DNA of 42,277 nt from a virus. Where the stretch lies: the IMG/VR virus record IMGVR_UViG_3300034272_001526, positions 1 through 42,277 of that record; one strand, written 5' to 3'. Positions 1 to 7,625 of the stretch are shown one piece after another. A program made the translations under genes and the position numbers. Position 1 is the first letter of the stretch; each line of letters opens with the position of its first letter. Under the pieces are notes generated by a model. The model was not told the origin of the DNA. It did not search any database and saw only the letters and a list, made by a program, of their open reading frames with translations.

Positions 1-1
1 C

Positions 2-439
2 GTGGGCATGTCCGCGCATTGGGTGTGGGAAGCCACGGACGCAGCGTGGACGAACGAAAACGCCATCCAGAACGGGCGCTTTATCTACTCGTTCCGTGGC
101 GGCGCGGGTGCGGTGCTGGACCGCTACGACATCGCGGCGAACACATGGGTGAGTGCGCTCACCTACGCCCCGGCGACCGAAGTCTTCGGCGCGGGCACGA
201 AGTACACGTACCGCCACAACTCGATCTACGCACAAAAAGACGCGACGGGCCGATGGATGCGCTTTAACGTCGTGACCAACGCGCAGGACGGATGGTCCAC
301 GATGACGTACACCCAAGGCGCGGCCATCGCGGGCGACACGGCGTTCGACGTGCATTACAAAGACGGAGCCACTGAGATCGACTACGTCTACATGCTGCTC
401 AACACGAGCACGGTGATGCTCCGCGCGATGGTGATCTAA
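2..439 (+). CDS. Tail fibre protein, C-terminal part (5' truncated by window edge)
   Basis: The frame is open from the first bases of the window and ends at TAA 437-439. The 145 residues look like an extracellular beta-rich receptor-binding part. Aromatic-rich strands and a kelch-like stretch (FIYSFRGG followed by LDRYDIAANTW) can be seen. Base 1 completes a codon begun by the last two bases of the window (AG+C, Ser), so this is probably the distal part of the protein that begins at 41928. Joined, the product would be about 262 residues. No internal start with a ribosome site is apparent, which fits a truncated gene. The exact fold and receptor are unknown. Confidence 0.7.
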   Translation: MGMSAHWVWEATDAAWTNENAIQNGRFIYSFRGGAGAVLDRYDIAANTWVSALTYAPATEVFGAGTKYTYRHNSIYAQKDATGRWMRFNVVTNAQDGWSTMTYTQGAAIAGDTAFDVHYKDGATEIDYVYMLLNTSTVMLRAMVI

Positions 440-441
440 CC

Positions 442-603
442 ATGACCATCGCCGCCCTGATTGCCATGCTTGAGCGCAAGGTCGTCCACCTGTCGCAGCT
501 CTCCGCGTCTGCGGCAGCGATTGGTGATGTGGCCGCTGTCGAGCGGCTGACGACCGAGATCGAAGAGACAGACCTGACGCTGGCGCAGCTGCGCTCGCTG
601 TAA
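442..603 (+). CDS. Small helical phage protein (53 aa)
   Basis: The ATG lies two bases after the stop of the tail-fibre frame, and the gene runs to TAA 601-603. The product starts MTIAALIAMLERKVVHLSQL and is almost entirely helical, with heptad-like Leu/Ile/Val spacing and alternating charge (a TTEIEETDLTLAQL segment), so a short coiled coil is likely. Its place behind the fibre gene suggests a small structural or chaperone role, but I do not recognise a family. Tight coupling and the clean helix pattern support it as real despite its size. Confidence 0.6.
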   Translation: MTIAALIAMLERKVVHLSQLSASAAAIGDVAAVERLTTEIEETDLTLAQLRSL

Positions 604-624
604 CCTGATCCGAGCTGCGCCGAT

Positions 625-1773
625 ATGTACTCCCTGCCGATTCTGCACGGCGCAGTCATCGTTGCGGCGCAGCCAGCATCCGGTGTCGCCGTCAGCGCCA
701 CCGCGTCCGGCGCTCTCCGTCGCGGTGGCGCGGCAACCGCAACCCCGCGCGTCGCTGAAGGCACGGCCCGCACGCTGAACGGTCGCCCGCTCAACACGGG
801 CATCCTCGGCGGCGAGCCGGTCGTCAGTGGTGGCAATACAGCCAGCGGGTCGGGCCGGATCCGCCGCACCGGCAGCGCGACTGCGTCGTCCCCCGTCGCG
901 GCGGCTGGCGCGGGAGCCATCGTCCGCACCGGGACGGGCGGCGGGGTTGCCCGTGTGGTCGGCAGCACGACGGGCGCGATCTGCCGCACCGGGACCGCAC
1001 AAGCCGCAACAGTCACATCGGGCAGCGGCAGTGTCAGCGGAGCGATCACGCGTGCCGGTGCGGCGGCAGCAAGTGTCCGAGTCGCAACGTCCGGCAGCGG
1101 AGCGATGACGCGTGCTGGTGCGGCGGCGGCGGGTGTTGCTGTTGCCGCGACGGTCGCTGGCGCGGTCAGCCGCACAGGGACGGCCCAAGCGGCGAGCGTG
1201 GCCGTCGCAGGCGCGACGGCGAGCGGAGCGATTTATCGTGCCGGGTCGGCGGCTGCTACGGGTCGCGTCCAGGCGTCAGCAAGCGGTGCCCTGCGGCGCA
1301 CGGGTGTCGCAGCGGCAGAGGTGCGCGTCACGAGCACGAGCACTGGCGCGGTGCGTCGCACGGGCAGCGGCACGGCGGGCGCGCCGAGCGCGAACACCAC
1401 AGCCTCCGGCGCAATTGGTCGGCGTGGCGCAAGCACAGCCGCCGCGCTGGTGGCGGCAAGCAGCGCAGGAGCCATCAAGCGCACGGGCACCGCTGCCGCC
1501 TCGGCGCGCGTCACCGGTGCGAGCGCGGGCAGCATCCGGCGCACTGGCGCGGCGGTCGTTGCTGTGCAGGTCGTTGCAACCACGGTCGGCGCATTGCGTC
1601 GCACCGGCACGGCAATCGGCTCGCCGTATGCCTCGTTTACGCCAACGTCGCCGCGCGCCGTCGTCGCCACCCGCGCGCGGCACCTCGGGCACCTCGCCCT
1701 TTCCAGTCGGTACAACGCCGCGCTCGCTCTCTCGAGTCGCTACCGCGCCGACGTGACCACAGACGATCCATGA
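625..1773 (+). CDS. Tandem-repeat structural protein, probable tail/surface fibre
   Basis: The 382-residue product consists of about 14 degenerate repeats of 20-22 residues. The core is (A/S)GA(I/L/M/V)xR(T/A)G(T/A)AxA followed by alternating Val/Ala, for example SGAITRAGAAAASVRV and TGAICRTGTAQAATV. The regular Gly and Arg with short hydrophobic strands suggest a repetitive beta fold on the virion surface. A non-repeated tail of about 60 residues contains two LALSSRY copies. The gene sits between the fibre genes and a small coupled gene (ATGA overlap at 1770-1773). All antisense frames here are open as a by-product of the GC-rich repeats. The role is inferred from repeats and position only. 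Confidence 0.7.
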   Translation: MYSLPILHGAVIVAAQPASGVAVSATASGALRRGGAATATPRVAEGTARTLNGRPLNTGILGGEPVVSGGNTASGSGRIRRTGSATASSPVAAAGAGAIVRTGTGGGVARVVGSTTGAICRTGTAQAATVTSGSGSVSGAITRAGAAAASVRVATSGSGAMTRAGAAAAGVAVAATVAGAVSRTGTAQAASVAVAGATASGAIYRAGSAAATGRVQASASGALRRTGVAAAEVRVTSTSTGAVRRTGSGTAGAPSANTTASGAIGRRGASTAAALVAASSAGAIKRTGTAAASARVTGASAGSIRRTGAAVVAVQVVATTVGALRRTGTAIGSPYASFTPTSPRAVVATRARHLGHLALSSRYNAALALSSRYRADVTTDDP

Positions 1774-2132
1774 GCACTGTCAATCGCATTTCCACGTGGG
1801 ACCGACGCACCGGATATGTGCTGCGCATCGCCGCCGGGAAACTGACGGACGCGATCCTCGGCCGCGCCCTCGTTGACGGGGATGCGTTCACGATGTCGGC
1901 TCAAGCGTTCACGGATGACGGCGCGGTGACGCCGACGGCGCTCGCGGGCGCGAGCGCGGTGTCGTTCGCCTGGTCAGCGACGGCGAACCAGTGGGCGGCT
2001 GAACTGCCCTACGTGGCGGGCAGCATGGACGCGCTGGCGACCGTGCGCGTCGTGGCGACGTTGACCGCGAACGGGACCACGCATGATCTGATGGACGCCA
2101 CGGTGACGTTCACCCGCGCGGACGGGCGGTAA
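1770..2132 (+). CDS. Hypothetical beta-rich phage structural protein (120 aa)
   Basis: ATGA overlaps the stop of the repeat-protein gene, so translation is probably coupled. The product looks like a compact beta-sandwich. A central pattern of SFAWSATANQWAAELPYV followed by ATVRVVATLTANGTTHDLMD resembles accessory Ig-like baseplate or fibre domains of phages that begin with polarity-defining strands. There is no signal peptide or membrane segment. The position suggests a minor virion or adaptor protein of the receptor-binding apparatus. No family is recognised with certainty. Confidence 0.6.
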   Translation: MSTVNRISTWDRRTGYVLRIAAGKLTDAILGRALVDGDAFTMSAQAFTDDGAVTPTALAGASAVSFAWSATANQWAAELPYVAGSMDALATVRVVATLTANGTTHDLMDATVTFTRADGR

Positions 2133-3247
2133 TGCCTCGCCAGCGTGCGTACCACATCTGGACACCGGAAGAGAAGCAGCGGCTGGAATCGATGTCGGCA
2201 GAAGGCTTCACCGCTGTCGAGATCGCCGACGCACTGGGGCTGCGGTACGCGCAGATCACCAACATGCGGAAGCAACTGCAGTGCGGGCCAATGATGCTGG
2301 CCCCCGGCTCGCGGGTTGTGGCAGAGTACCGCGAGCCGGATGGGCCACTCGTTGCCACGGTCCTTGCGCCAAACATCACCGAAGACGAGTCAACAGAAGA
2401 GTTTTTGGCGCGCTATCGCAAGCGGGCGGCGAAGTCCGTCGCGGTTGCGCGGGTGCAGCACTACGCCACGGTGAAGATCGCCAGCGACAAGCCGGTCGGA
2501 ATCGTCGTGCAGGGCGACCAGCACATCGACGGCACTGGGACGGACCTCGACTTTCTGGAACACACCGCGAAGTATGTCGGGCGCACGGATGGGCTCTACA
2601 CCATTGACATTGGCGATCTGCTGCAGAACAACATCGTCCACCGCGACAAGGACGTGCGCGCGGTGGCCGATCAGTTGCGGTTCGGTGACATCTACATCGA
2701 ATGGTTTCGCGGCAAGTGGCTCGGCAGCATCAGCGGGAACCACACCGATTGGACGAAAAGTGTCGCGGGGTTTGATCACGTCGCGGCATTCGCGAAGCGG
2801 CACCGCTTTCACTTTGTGCCCGATGAACTGCTCTGGAAAGTGCAGATCGTCAACCCGCACAACGCGGACGAGGTCACGGCTGAGTGGCTCATCGCAACGC
2901 GGCATCAGTTCCGGCGGCACAGCAACATGAACCCAGAGCACGCCTGCTACCGCTGGATGGAAGAGCGTGTCACGAAGTGGGGCGTGGTGCCAGACGTGCT
3001 CGCCATCGCGCACAACCACACCGCGTGCGTCGGGGTGCGCAACTTTGACAACCGCGACGTGTGGGCGGTGCGGCCAGGCTCTGCGCAGGTTGAGAGTGCC
3101 TACGCCCGTGCGAAGGGGTTCCAAGACTTCCGGCCGACCATGCCGACCATCGTCCTGCCGCCGACGCGTGACGAGCGGATCGTCTGCTTCTCGGACCCCG
3201 ACCAGGCGGTGCGGTTTATGCGCGGCTGGCGTGATGTGGCTGCCTGA
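2132..3247 (+). CDS. HTH domain fused to calcineurin-like metallophosphoesterase
   Basis: The product has 371 residues. Residues 8-50 (WTPEEKQRLESMSAEGFTAV onward) form a SANT/resolvase-like helix-turn-helix. A calcineurin-like phosphoesterase core follows from about residue 115: GDQH at 128-131, DIGD at 159-162, GNH at 202-204, a His at 258 and AHNH at 293-296, which together supply the usual two-metal ligands. Such domains cleave phosphodiesters, including nucleic acids (Mre11/SbcD group) or nucleotides. The start overlaps the previous stop (TAATG). Its place among tail-fibre genes rather than replication genes is odd. The substrate is unknown; the added DNA-binding domain suggests DNA. Confidence 0.85.
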   Translation: MPRQRAYHIWTPEEKQRLESMSAEGFTAVEIADALGLRYAQITNMRKQLQCGPMMLAPGSRVVAEYREPDGPLVATVLAPNITEDESTEEFLARYRKRAAKSVAVARVQHYATVKIASDKPVGIVVQGDQHIDGTGTDLDFLEHTAKYVGRTDGLYTIDIGDLLQNNIVHRDKDVRAVADQLRFGDIYIEWFRGKWLGSISGNHTDWTKSVAGFDHVAAFAKRHRFHFVPDELLWKVQIVNPHNADEVTAEWLIATRHQFRRHSNMNPEHACYRWMEERVTKWGVVPDVLAIAHNHTACVGVRNFDNRDVWAVRPGSAQVESAYARAKGFQDFRPTMPTIVLPPTRDERIVCFSDPDQAVRFMRGWRDVAA

Positions 3248-3515
3248 CGGCGACCCGATCCCGCGCGTCGGCGACGACGCCCGCGAGCGATGGCTGATCC
3301 GCGACATACCCCGTGCGGAGCTGGAAGCCTTCATCAACGCGGCGTGCGAACTCGGGTGGGAATTTTCCGAGGCGTTCACGATTCAGGAACCGGAACCGCC
3401 GCTAGTGCCCGAAGTGCTGCGGGTGTGGTGCCACGCCGAACTGCCGAAGCCGCGACGGAAGCGGGGACCGGCGGCAAAAAAAGCCGCGCCTGTCACCGCC
3501 ACAGAATCTGAATGA
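3234..3515 (+). CDS. Hypothetical protein with basic C-terminus (93 aa)
   Basis: The start is ATG 3234 (GTG 3231 is an in-frame alternative), inside the last 14 bases of the phosphoesterase gene. The product begins MWLPDGDPIPRVGDD, continues with a mixed alpha/beta part (aromatic residues around EFSEAFTI and VLRVWCHAEL) and ends in a Lys/Arg/Ala tail (PKPRRKRGPAAKKAAP) typical of nucleic-acid contact. It is the last gene of the leftward structural block; about 150 bases of untranslated DNA follow. No family is recognised. Confidence 0.6.
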   Translation: MWLPDGDPIPRVGDDARERWLIRDIPRAELEAFINAACELGWEFSEAFTIQEPEPPLVPEVLRVWCHAELPKPRRKRGPAAKKAAPVTATESE

Positions 3516-3665
3516 CCCACCGCTGACGGCTCCCCTTGCGGTGTCATGGGGTCGCTGGGCTGTGGGACACTTGACAAGCTGGGTGAAGGTGGACAAGTTC
3601 AGTTTCAAGATGGGCTTCTCATCTGGCACGCGGGGGGGGTATGACCTCGTGCCGCAACCCTCACT
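3516..3665 (+). promoter_or_regulatory. Intergenic control region with TTGACA and a shared GACAAGTYCAGTTT motif
   Basis: There is no gene here. A perfect -35-like TTGACA lies at 3571-3576, but I see no good -10 at 16-18 bases. The motif GACAAGTTCAGTTT at 3592-3605 recurs (one C/T difference) at 9583-9596, where it overlaps a strong sigma70-type promoter. It may be a binding site for a phage regulator. The region precedes the small HTH gene and the whole early-type gene run, so a promoter is expected here; the exact site is uncertain. Confidence 0.4.
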
Positions 3666-3947
3666 ATGCTCACTGTGCTTGTCAACTCATCCACACGAAT
3701 CCGCCCTCTGTCGCGTCGGGCACAGCTCGAGCGCACTCGCGTGCGGGCGCGGCTGCTGATCCGAGGCGTGCGTGTGCGGGACGTGGCGGATCGGGCGGGG
3801 CTGTCACTCAGCCTGACCTGCTACGTGATTTCCCTGCAACGCCCCGCGACCACGCCAGGCGGTCGCCGGATTGTCGCCGCCGCCGAAGAGCTTTCGGGGC
3901 TGACGTGGGACACGCTCATTGCCCCCCTCCCGCGCGGCCAGACATGA
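3666..3947 (+). CDS. Small HTH DNA-binding protein (93 aa)
   Basis: The product carries a helix-turn-helix at about residues 30-60 (VRVRDVADRAGLSLSLTCYV), in the style of short phage regulators with an Nlp/Cro-like fold. A predicted helix ending in LTWDTLIAP follows. The N-terminus is Arg-rich. The start ATG lacks a good ribosome site, and GTG 3675 is an alternative. It is the first gene after the intergenic control region and is followed at once by a strong hairpin (3953-3980), so it may be expressed apart from the operon behind it. A transcriptional control role is inferred from the motif. Confidence 0.65.
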   Translation: MLTVLVNSSTRIRPLSRRAQLERTRVRARLLIRGVRVRDVADRAGLSLSLTCYVISLQRPATTPGGRRIVAAAEELSGLTWDTLIAPLPRGQT

Positions 3948-3952
3948 GGAAA

Positions 3953-3980
3953 CCCCAGAGAGCCGCGTGGCTCTCTGGGG
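3953..3980 (+). terminator. Perfect 12-bp hairpin after the HTH gene
   Basis: CCCCAGAGAGCC and its exact complement flank a GCGT loop, starting 6 bases after the HTH stop. No T run follows, so it is either a factor-assisted terminator/attenuator or an mRNA-stability element between the HTH gene and the Gam operon. Confidence 0.6.
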
Positions 3981-4021
3981 CAGTCCCACCACGCACATCC
4001 CCCACCACAGAGGACGCACGA

Positions 4022-4573
4022 ATGCAAGGTACTGAGACACAGGACGAAGTGCTACCGGCAACGGTTGAAGAGGTCGCGGAGTGGATGGCATCCGCGAGTC
4101 CCGCTGCCGTCGAGGCCCAAGCCAGTTGGTGGATGCGTCAGCAGACCGCGCTGACGGCCGAGGTCTGCGCCATCGATGAGCGCGAGGAAGCCGAACTCGC
4201 GCTGATCCGCAGCCACTACGCCACGCAGCGGACCCCGCGTGCGGATCGGATCGCCGCGCTGGAGCGGTGCGTGCTGGCGATTGCCGAGCGGCTCACGTTC
4301 GCCAAGGGCAAAAAGTCGGTGGCGTTGACGTGGGGCACGATTGGCCGTCGCACGAAGCCGGAAGCCGTCGAGGTCGCGGACGAGGCGCTGGCGCTGGCGT
4401 TTGCGAAGACGCTCGCCGGGGGCGTCAAGGTCACCGAGAAGCCGGTGCTGGCCGTCGTGAAGCCTGCGGTGCTGGCCCGTCTCGCGGATGGGGGAGAAGA
4501 GGTCGAAGGGTTCACCATCGTGCCCGAGCACGATCTGCCGTACCTGAAGCTCACTTCGCGGGAGGATGCATGA
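4022..4573 (+). CDS. gam: Gam-like host-nuclease inhibitor protein
   Basis: This 183-residue protein matches the Mu Gam family, which binds double-stranded DNA ends and blocks host exonucleases such as RecBCD. A central helical hairpin (about 45-100, with EEAELALIRSHYATQRTPR) forms the coiled arm. Then comes the diagnostic GTIGRRTKPEAVEV beta segment (about 108-122) and a C-terminal part with LPYLKL. The longer open frame upstream crosses the hairpin and is not natural; ATG 4022 is chosen after the untranslated leader. It heads a run of at least ten genes with overlapping stops and starts. End protection fits a genome that also encodes annealing and helicase proteins. Confidence 0.85.
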   Translation: MQGTETQDEVLPATVEEVAEWMASASPAAVEAQASWWMRQQTALTAEVCAIDEREEAELALIRSHYATQRTPRADRIAALERCVLAIAERLTFAKGKKSVALTWGTIGRRTKPEAVEVADEALALAFAKTLAGGVKVTEKPVLAVVKPAVLARLADGGEEVEGFTIVPEHDLPYLKLTSREDA

Positions 4574-4740
4574 CCGGATTCTGGGCGGGGACATTGTTGG
4601 GGATCTTCATCGGCTCGTGCGTCGGGGTCATCGTGATGGCATTGGTCAGCGCGGGGGGCGTCGAGGACGCCGCTGAGGACGAGGCACAGCGCCGGGCGCT
4701 GCGGGCTCGCATGACGCGGCGCGAGGAGTGGCCGTCATGA
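4570..4740 (+). CDS. Small membrane protein (56 aa)
   Basis: ATGA overlaps the stop of the gam gene. The product is MTGFWAGTLLGIFIGSCVGV and so on: one strongly hydrophobic helix (residues 4-28) followed by an acidic, then Arg-rich, soluble tail, which predicts a single-pass inner-membrane protein with the tail in the cytoplasm. Early position argues against a holin. It could be a superinfection or host-takeover factor, but no family is recognised. Confidence 0.65.
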   Translation: MTGFWAGTLLGIFIGSCVGVIVMALVSAGGVEDAAEDEAQRRALRARMTRREEWPS

Positions 4741-4997
4741 GCGCCGTTACGGACGCCATCATCCGCACGCGCGGGCACCTGCAGCACGCGCTGTTGCTGT
4801 CCCGACGCCTGGACAAGGCGCTGGTGGACGCGGCGCTGTGCCACGCGGGGGGGTCGCTGGATGACGCAATGGGGAAGGTTGAGTGGGCCGACACTGTCCT
4901 TGACGCACTATGCACGCAAGTGGAACTGTGCCGGATCGCCATCGCCCGTGAGGGGGAGACGCAGCAGCCGGTGCAGTCGGAAGAGGTGGCGGTATGA
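4737..4997 (+). CDS. Hypothetical helical protein (86 aa)
   Basis: The start is ATG 4737 overlapping the previous TGA; an upstream ATG at 4728 gives three more residues but breaks the coupling pattern. The product is nearly all helix, with a MSAVTDAIIRTRGHLQHALL start and Leu/Ala-rich faces, and an acidic C-terminus. The family is unknown. It is one of a chain of small genes (4570-7595) that look like early host-interaction genes. Confidence 0.6.
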   Translation: MSAVTDAIIRTRGHLQHALLLSRRLDKALVDAALCHAGGSLDDAMGKVEWADTVLDALCTQVELCRIAIAREGETQQPVQSEEVAV

Positions 4998-5224
4998 CGC
5001 GCATCCGATTCCCACGGCGCGCGCTGGCCGCGCAATCCATTGACGCCCGCATGGCCGACGGCCTGTCGGCCGCCATCGCCGCCGCGCTCTGCGTGGTCAC
5101 GGCGCGGGCGCAGACGCCGGAGCTGGACCCGGACGGGTGGGATTTGTACGTGGCGAGCAAGCATGCGAAGGCGTGCGGGGCGACGCACGGGCAGGTGACG
5201 GAAGCGATGCGGGGGGAGGGGTGA
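4994..5224 (+). CDS. Hypothetical protein (76 aa)
   Basis: ATGA couples it to the gene before. The N-terminus is basic (MTRIRFPRRALAAQ), followed by an Ala-rich helix with one Cys and a C-terminal WDLYVASKHAKACGATHGQV segment that resembles a short helix-turn-helix. It may bind DNA weakly, but this is a guess from composition. It ends in the GTGA overlap with the next gene. Confidence 0.55.
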   Translation: MTRIRFPRRALAAQSIDARMADGLSAAIAAALCVVTARAQTPELDPDGWDLYVASKHAKACGATHGQVTEAMRGEG

Positions 5225-5565
5225 GCCTCGACGTCTACCTGTACCGAGAGGCGAGCGGCGCACCGGACGACGACGGCGACGAGATGTTCTGGGCCAACAT
5301 CACGCACAACCTCGGCCGCATGGCTGACGAGGCGGGAATCTACCGTGCGCTGTGGCGTCCCGACGAAAACGGCATCACGACGGCGGCGCAGATGATCGAC
5401 CCGCTGCGCGCTGGGCTGTCACGGCTTGAGGCCGAGCCGGAGCACTTCAAGCAGTTCAATGCGTCGAACGGGTGGGGCATGTACGAGCACTTCGTGCCGT
5501 TTGTGCGCCGCGTGTTGGAAGCTTGCCAAGAGTACCCGACAGCCCTCGTGCGGGTGTCACGATGA
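5221..5565 (+). CDS. Conserved hypothetical phage protein (114 aa), GTG start
   Basis: GTG 5221 overlaps the previous TGA. The product begins (M)SLDVYLYREASGAPDDDGDE, and contains FWANITHNLGRMADEAGIYRAL and NGWGMYEHFVPFVRRVLEAC. The SLDVYL start and the HNLGxMAxEAGIY segment are typical of a small protein carried by many phages and prophages; its function is not known to me. It is fully soluble. The conserved aromatic and acidic residues argue strongly that the frame is real. Confidence 0.75.
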   Translation: MSLDVYLYREASGAPDDDGDEMFWANITHNLGRMADEAGIYRALWRPDENGITTAAQMIDPLRAGLSRLEAEPEHFKQFNASNGWGMYEHFVPFVRRVLEACQEYPTALVRVSR

Positions 5566-5696
5566 CCGACCACCCCCGCTGGTACGAGCGCGACTGCCCC
5601 CGCTGCGAGCGGCCCGGCGTCCGCGTGCGGGACGAGGACGGGCGGTGGGTGTGGGTGTGTCCCCAACAGTGCAACCAGGAGACGGACGATGAGTGA
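5562..5696 (+). CDS. Zinc-ribbon mini-protein (44 aa)
   Basis: ATG 5562 overlaps the previous stop. The product is short but has two metal-binding knuckles, CPRC at about 12-15 and CPQQC at about 33-37, around a strand pair, so a single zinc ribbon is expected. Such mini-proteins bind nucleic acid or proteins. Its end overlaps the start of the next gene by eight bases. Confidence 0.65.
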   Translation: MTDHPRWYERDCPRCERPGVRVRDEDGRWVWVCPQQCNQETDDE

Positions 5697-6435
5697 TCGC
5701 ACGATGACGGCGGCAGAGGCGGCAGAGGCGTTCCTCGACCACTTCCCCGAGGACAACTACTTCAGCGCAATGTTTCGCAAGAGCACGTTTAACTGGTTCG
5801 CCGCGCACTGGCCCAGCGTCGGCGGGGCCGCGCCGAGGGTGGTGACGGGGCGGGAGATGTTCGACGCTCTCCATGACGGCGAGTTCGACTGGTACGAATC
5901 CGGCAGGGCGTCTCATGAAACATGGAACGCCGCCGCCGCCCGCCTCACCGCCCGCGCCGGGGCAACTACTAATTCTGCATCGGCTGACAGTTCGGTAGTA
6001 GTTACCGAAACCGCTGCCGGTATTCAGACGGTTCCGGTTGCTATCGTCCGGCGTCCGGTGGAGACGACGACGGCGCTCCCGATGCCGTGGGATCGCGGTG
6101 TGAGCCGCAGTACGATCATCGTGGCGCAGTGCGAGCCGGACATGCCGTGCCGCCTCATCACGGCGGAGCAGTTGTCCACGTACGAAGCGCCCGTACGCTG
6201 GTGCCTCCCCGGTCAGGCGTGGGTGGAACGCACCCCGGTGCAGACGGCGCGGGCGTGGACGGCGGGGGACTGCGAGGCGTGTGTCGGCCAGCGCGTGATG
6301 ACGGTGAGCGACGAGAACGTGACGAACGCCGATCACTGGAAGGAAGGCGAGACGGCAGAGCACATCGCGACGTGTTTCACGGACTGGGGGATCGAGTGGT
6401 ATGTCGTCGTCCCCACGCTGGAGGTGTCGCCGTGA
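5689..6435 (+). CDS. Hypothetical protein (248 aa)
   Basis: This soluble protein has two parts. Residues 1-85 are aromatic-rich (FPEDNYFSAMFRKSTFNWFA, then GREMFDALHDGEFDWY). After a Thr/Ser/Ala-rich linker (about 88-125) comes a Cys-containing part from about 150 (CEPDMPCRLITAEQ, then AGDCEACVGQRVMTV). The linker DNA holds a short inverted repeat (AACTACTA and TAGTAGTT, 5963-6005). No family is recognised. It belongs to the early gene chain. Confidence 0.6.
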   Translation: MSDRTMTAAEAAEAFLDHFPEDNYFSAMFRKSTFNWFAAHWPSVGGAAPRVVTGREMFDALHDGEFDWYESGRASHETWNAAAARLTARAGATTNSASADSSVVVTETAAGIQTVPVAIVRRPVETTTALPMPWDRGVSRSTIIVAQCEPDMPCRLITAEQLSTYEAPVRWCLPGQAWVERTPVQTARAWTAGDCEACVGQRVMTVSDENVTNADHWKEGETAEHIATCFTDWGIEWYVVVPTLEVSP

Positions 6436-6983
6436 GCGCGCCGAGGGAGGTGTGGGTGCTCGTGGATGAGCAGGGCGCTGCCTTCGTGCTTGATGACGGG
6501 CACGATGCCGTGAAGGCTGCGCTGAAGTTCCCGATGGACCGTCGCCCGACCGTCCACCGCTACACCCTCGCCACCCCGCCCGCTGTGCGGGAGGGGGTGG
6601 TGGGGAACGCTCCCGAACGACTGCGCCTCATTCCTGTCACGTACGTGGATGGAGGTTGGGTGTGGGACGACTGCGTGAAGGTCGAGCCAACAACCATCCC
6701 GTATGCGACCGCAGTGGAGTACGTGCGACGGGACATCGCCACCCCGCCCGCCGTGTCCGAACCCTTCGAAAAGATCGAACAGTTGCCCGCTGTTCTGCGC
6801 CGGCAGAACAGCGCGGCGCAGACAGAACAGGACACGGAGGCGGTGGTGTGGGTGGATGGGGAGACGATGGCGGCGCTGCATGGTGCATCCATGCGCGACG
6901 ATGACGGAGAGACTGACTCGGAGACGGGCCGTCTACTTAAGGCCCTCTCGGCCCGCTGCCGCGTCGCACCGGAGGTGGAGTGA
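6432..6983 (+). CDS. Hypothetical protein (183 aa), GTG start
   Basis: GTG 6432 overlaps the previous TGA; the longer open frame upstream is antisense-like filler. The product begins SAPREVWVLVDEQGAAFVLD and is followed by repeated RYTLATPPAV and RRDIATPPAV segments (about 42-52 and 97-107), suggesting an internal duplication, each preceded by a strand-rich unit. The C-terminus is acidic and helical. The domain with VWVLVDxxG resembles small phage proteins of unknown role. Confidence 0.6.
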   Translation: MSAPREVWVLVDEQGAAFVLDDGHDAVKAALKFPMDRRPTVHRYTLATPPAVREGVVGNAPERLRLIPVTYVDGGWVWDDCVKVEPTTIPYATAVEYVRRDIATPPAVSEPFEKIEQLPAVLRRQNSAAQTEQDTEAVVWVDGETMAALHGASMRDDDGETDSETGRLLKALSARCRVAPEVE

Positions 6984-7264
6984 TGGCTGATGCAATCACG
7001 CGGCTGACAGAGTACCTCGCCGCTGCGGGGACGATGCAGGCAACGCACAAGGGGACGCCGCACACGGCGAACGATAAGCCACTGAACTTGTCCGACTTGG
7101 CGCGGGTGCTGGCGGTGGCCACGGTGCCGCCGAATGTCGTGCGAGCTGTGCAGCACTTTCGGACCCTCGCGGACATGCATCTAAACGAAACAATCGTGGC
7201 AGACTGTGACGCATGGCTGGACAACATTGCCGCCCTGCGCGGCGCGACGGAGACGGGGGAGTGA
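6983..7264 (+). CDS. Hypothetical helical protein (93 aa)
   Basis: TGATG joins it to the gene before (GTG 6980 is an alternative start). The product is a helical MADAITRLTEYLAAAG segment, a polar loop (THKGTPHTANDKPLNLSD), then two helices ending in CDAWLDNIAALRG. No family is recognised and no membrane segment is present. Confidence 0.55.
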   Translation: MADAITRLTEYLAAAGTMQATHKGTPHTANDKPLNLSDLARVLAVATVPPNVVRAVQHFRTLADMHLNETIVADCDAWLDNIAALRGATETGE

Positions 7265-7344
7265 TGGCCGCAATCCTGCTGATCCTCCTCGCCGCGCTGA
7301 TCCTTGGCGGCGCATCACACGCAGACCCACAGGGGGGACCATGA
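7264..7344 (+). CDS. Tiny membrane or leader peptide (26 aa)
   Basis: ATG 7264 uses the last base of the previous stop, and its own TGA (7342-7344) overlaps the next start. The peptide begins MAAILLILLAALILGGASHA, one hydrophobic helix with a signal-peptidase-like ASHA end. It may be a true micro-membrane protein or simply a translational bridge between its neighbours. Confidence 0.5.
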   Translation: MAAILLILLAALILGGASHADPQGGP

Positions 7345-7595
7345 CGACGACGCGAGATCGGCTGCGGGATGCCGTGCAATGGGCTGAGGCCCGTGGCTTC
7401 TCGACGCCACGCGACACGCTGACGCTGGACGACGCCCGCCGCCTGGACGCGCTGGTGGAGGCGTGCGTGGAAAAGTGGCATGTGCTGCTCGCCATCCCTG
7501 ACGTGCTGAACACGAGCGAAGGGCAGCGCATCGCGACGATCCTTGATGCCCTCGCCGCCATCACGCAGGACGACGCGGGGGGCAGGGATGGGTGA
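7341..7595 (+). CDS. Hypothetical helical protein (84 aa)
   Basis: ATGA overlaps the tiny membrane ORF. The product, MTTTRDRLRDAVQWAEARGF and onward, is all-helical and acidic, with an LDDARRLDALVEACVEKW helix. It is the last gene of the early rightward chain; its stop lies 30 bases from the stop of the convergent reverse gene. No terminator hairpin is obvious in that gap. Confidence 0.55.
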   Translation: MTTTRDRLRDAVQWAEARGFSTPRDTLTLDDARRLDALVEACVEKWHVLLAIPDVLNTSEGQRIATILDALAAITQDDAGGRDG

Positions 7596-7625
7596 CACGC
7601 ACCCGCGCCCGGACGGCGGCGTGAG

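Noticed and set aside
399-1188. Overlapping reverse frames opposite the repeat protein
   Set aside because: Repeats in GC-rich DNA keep all frames open; the forward frame alone has regular residue repeats and coupled neighbours.
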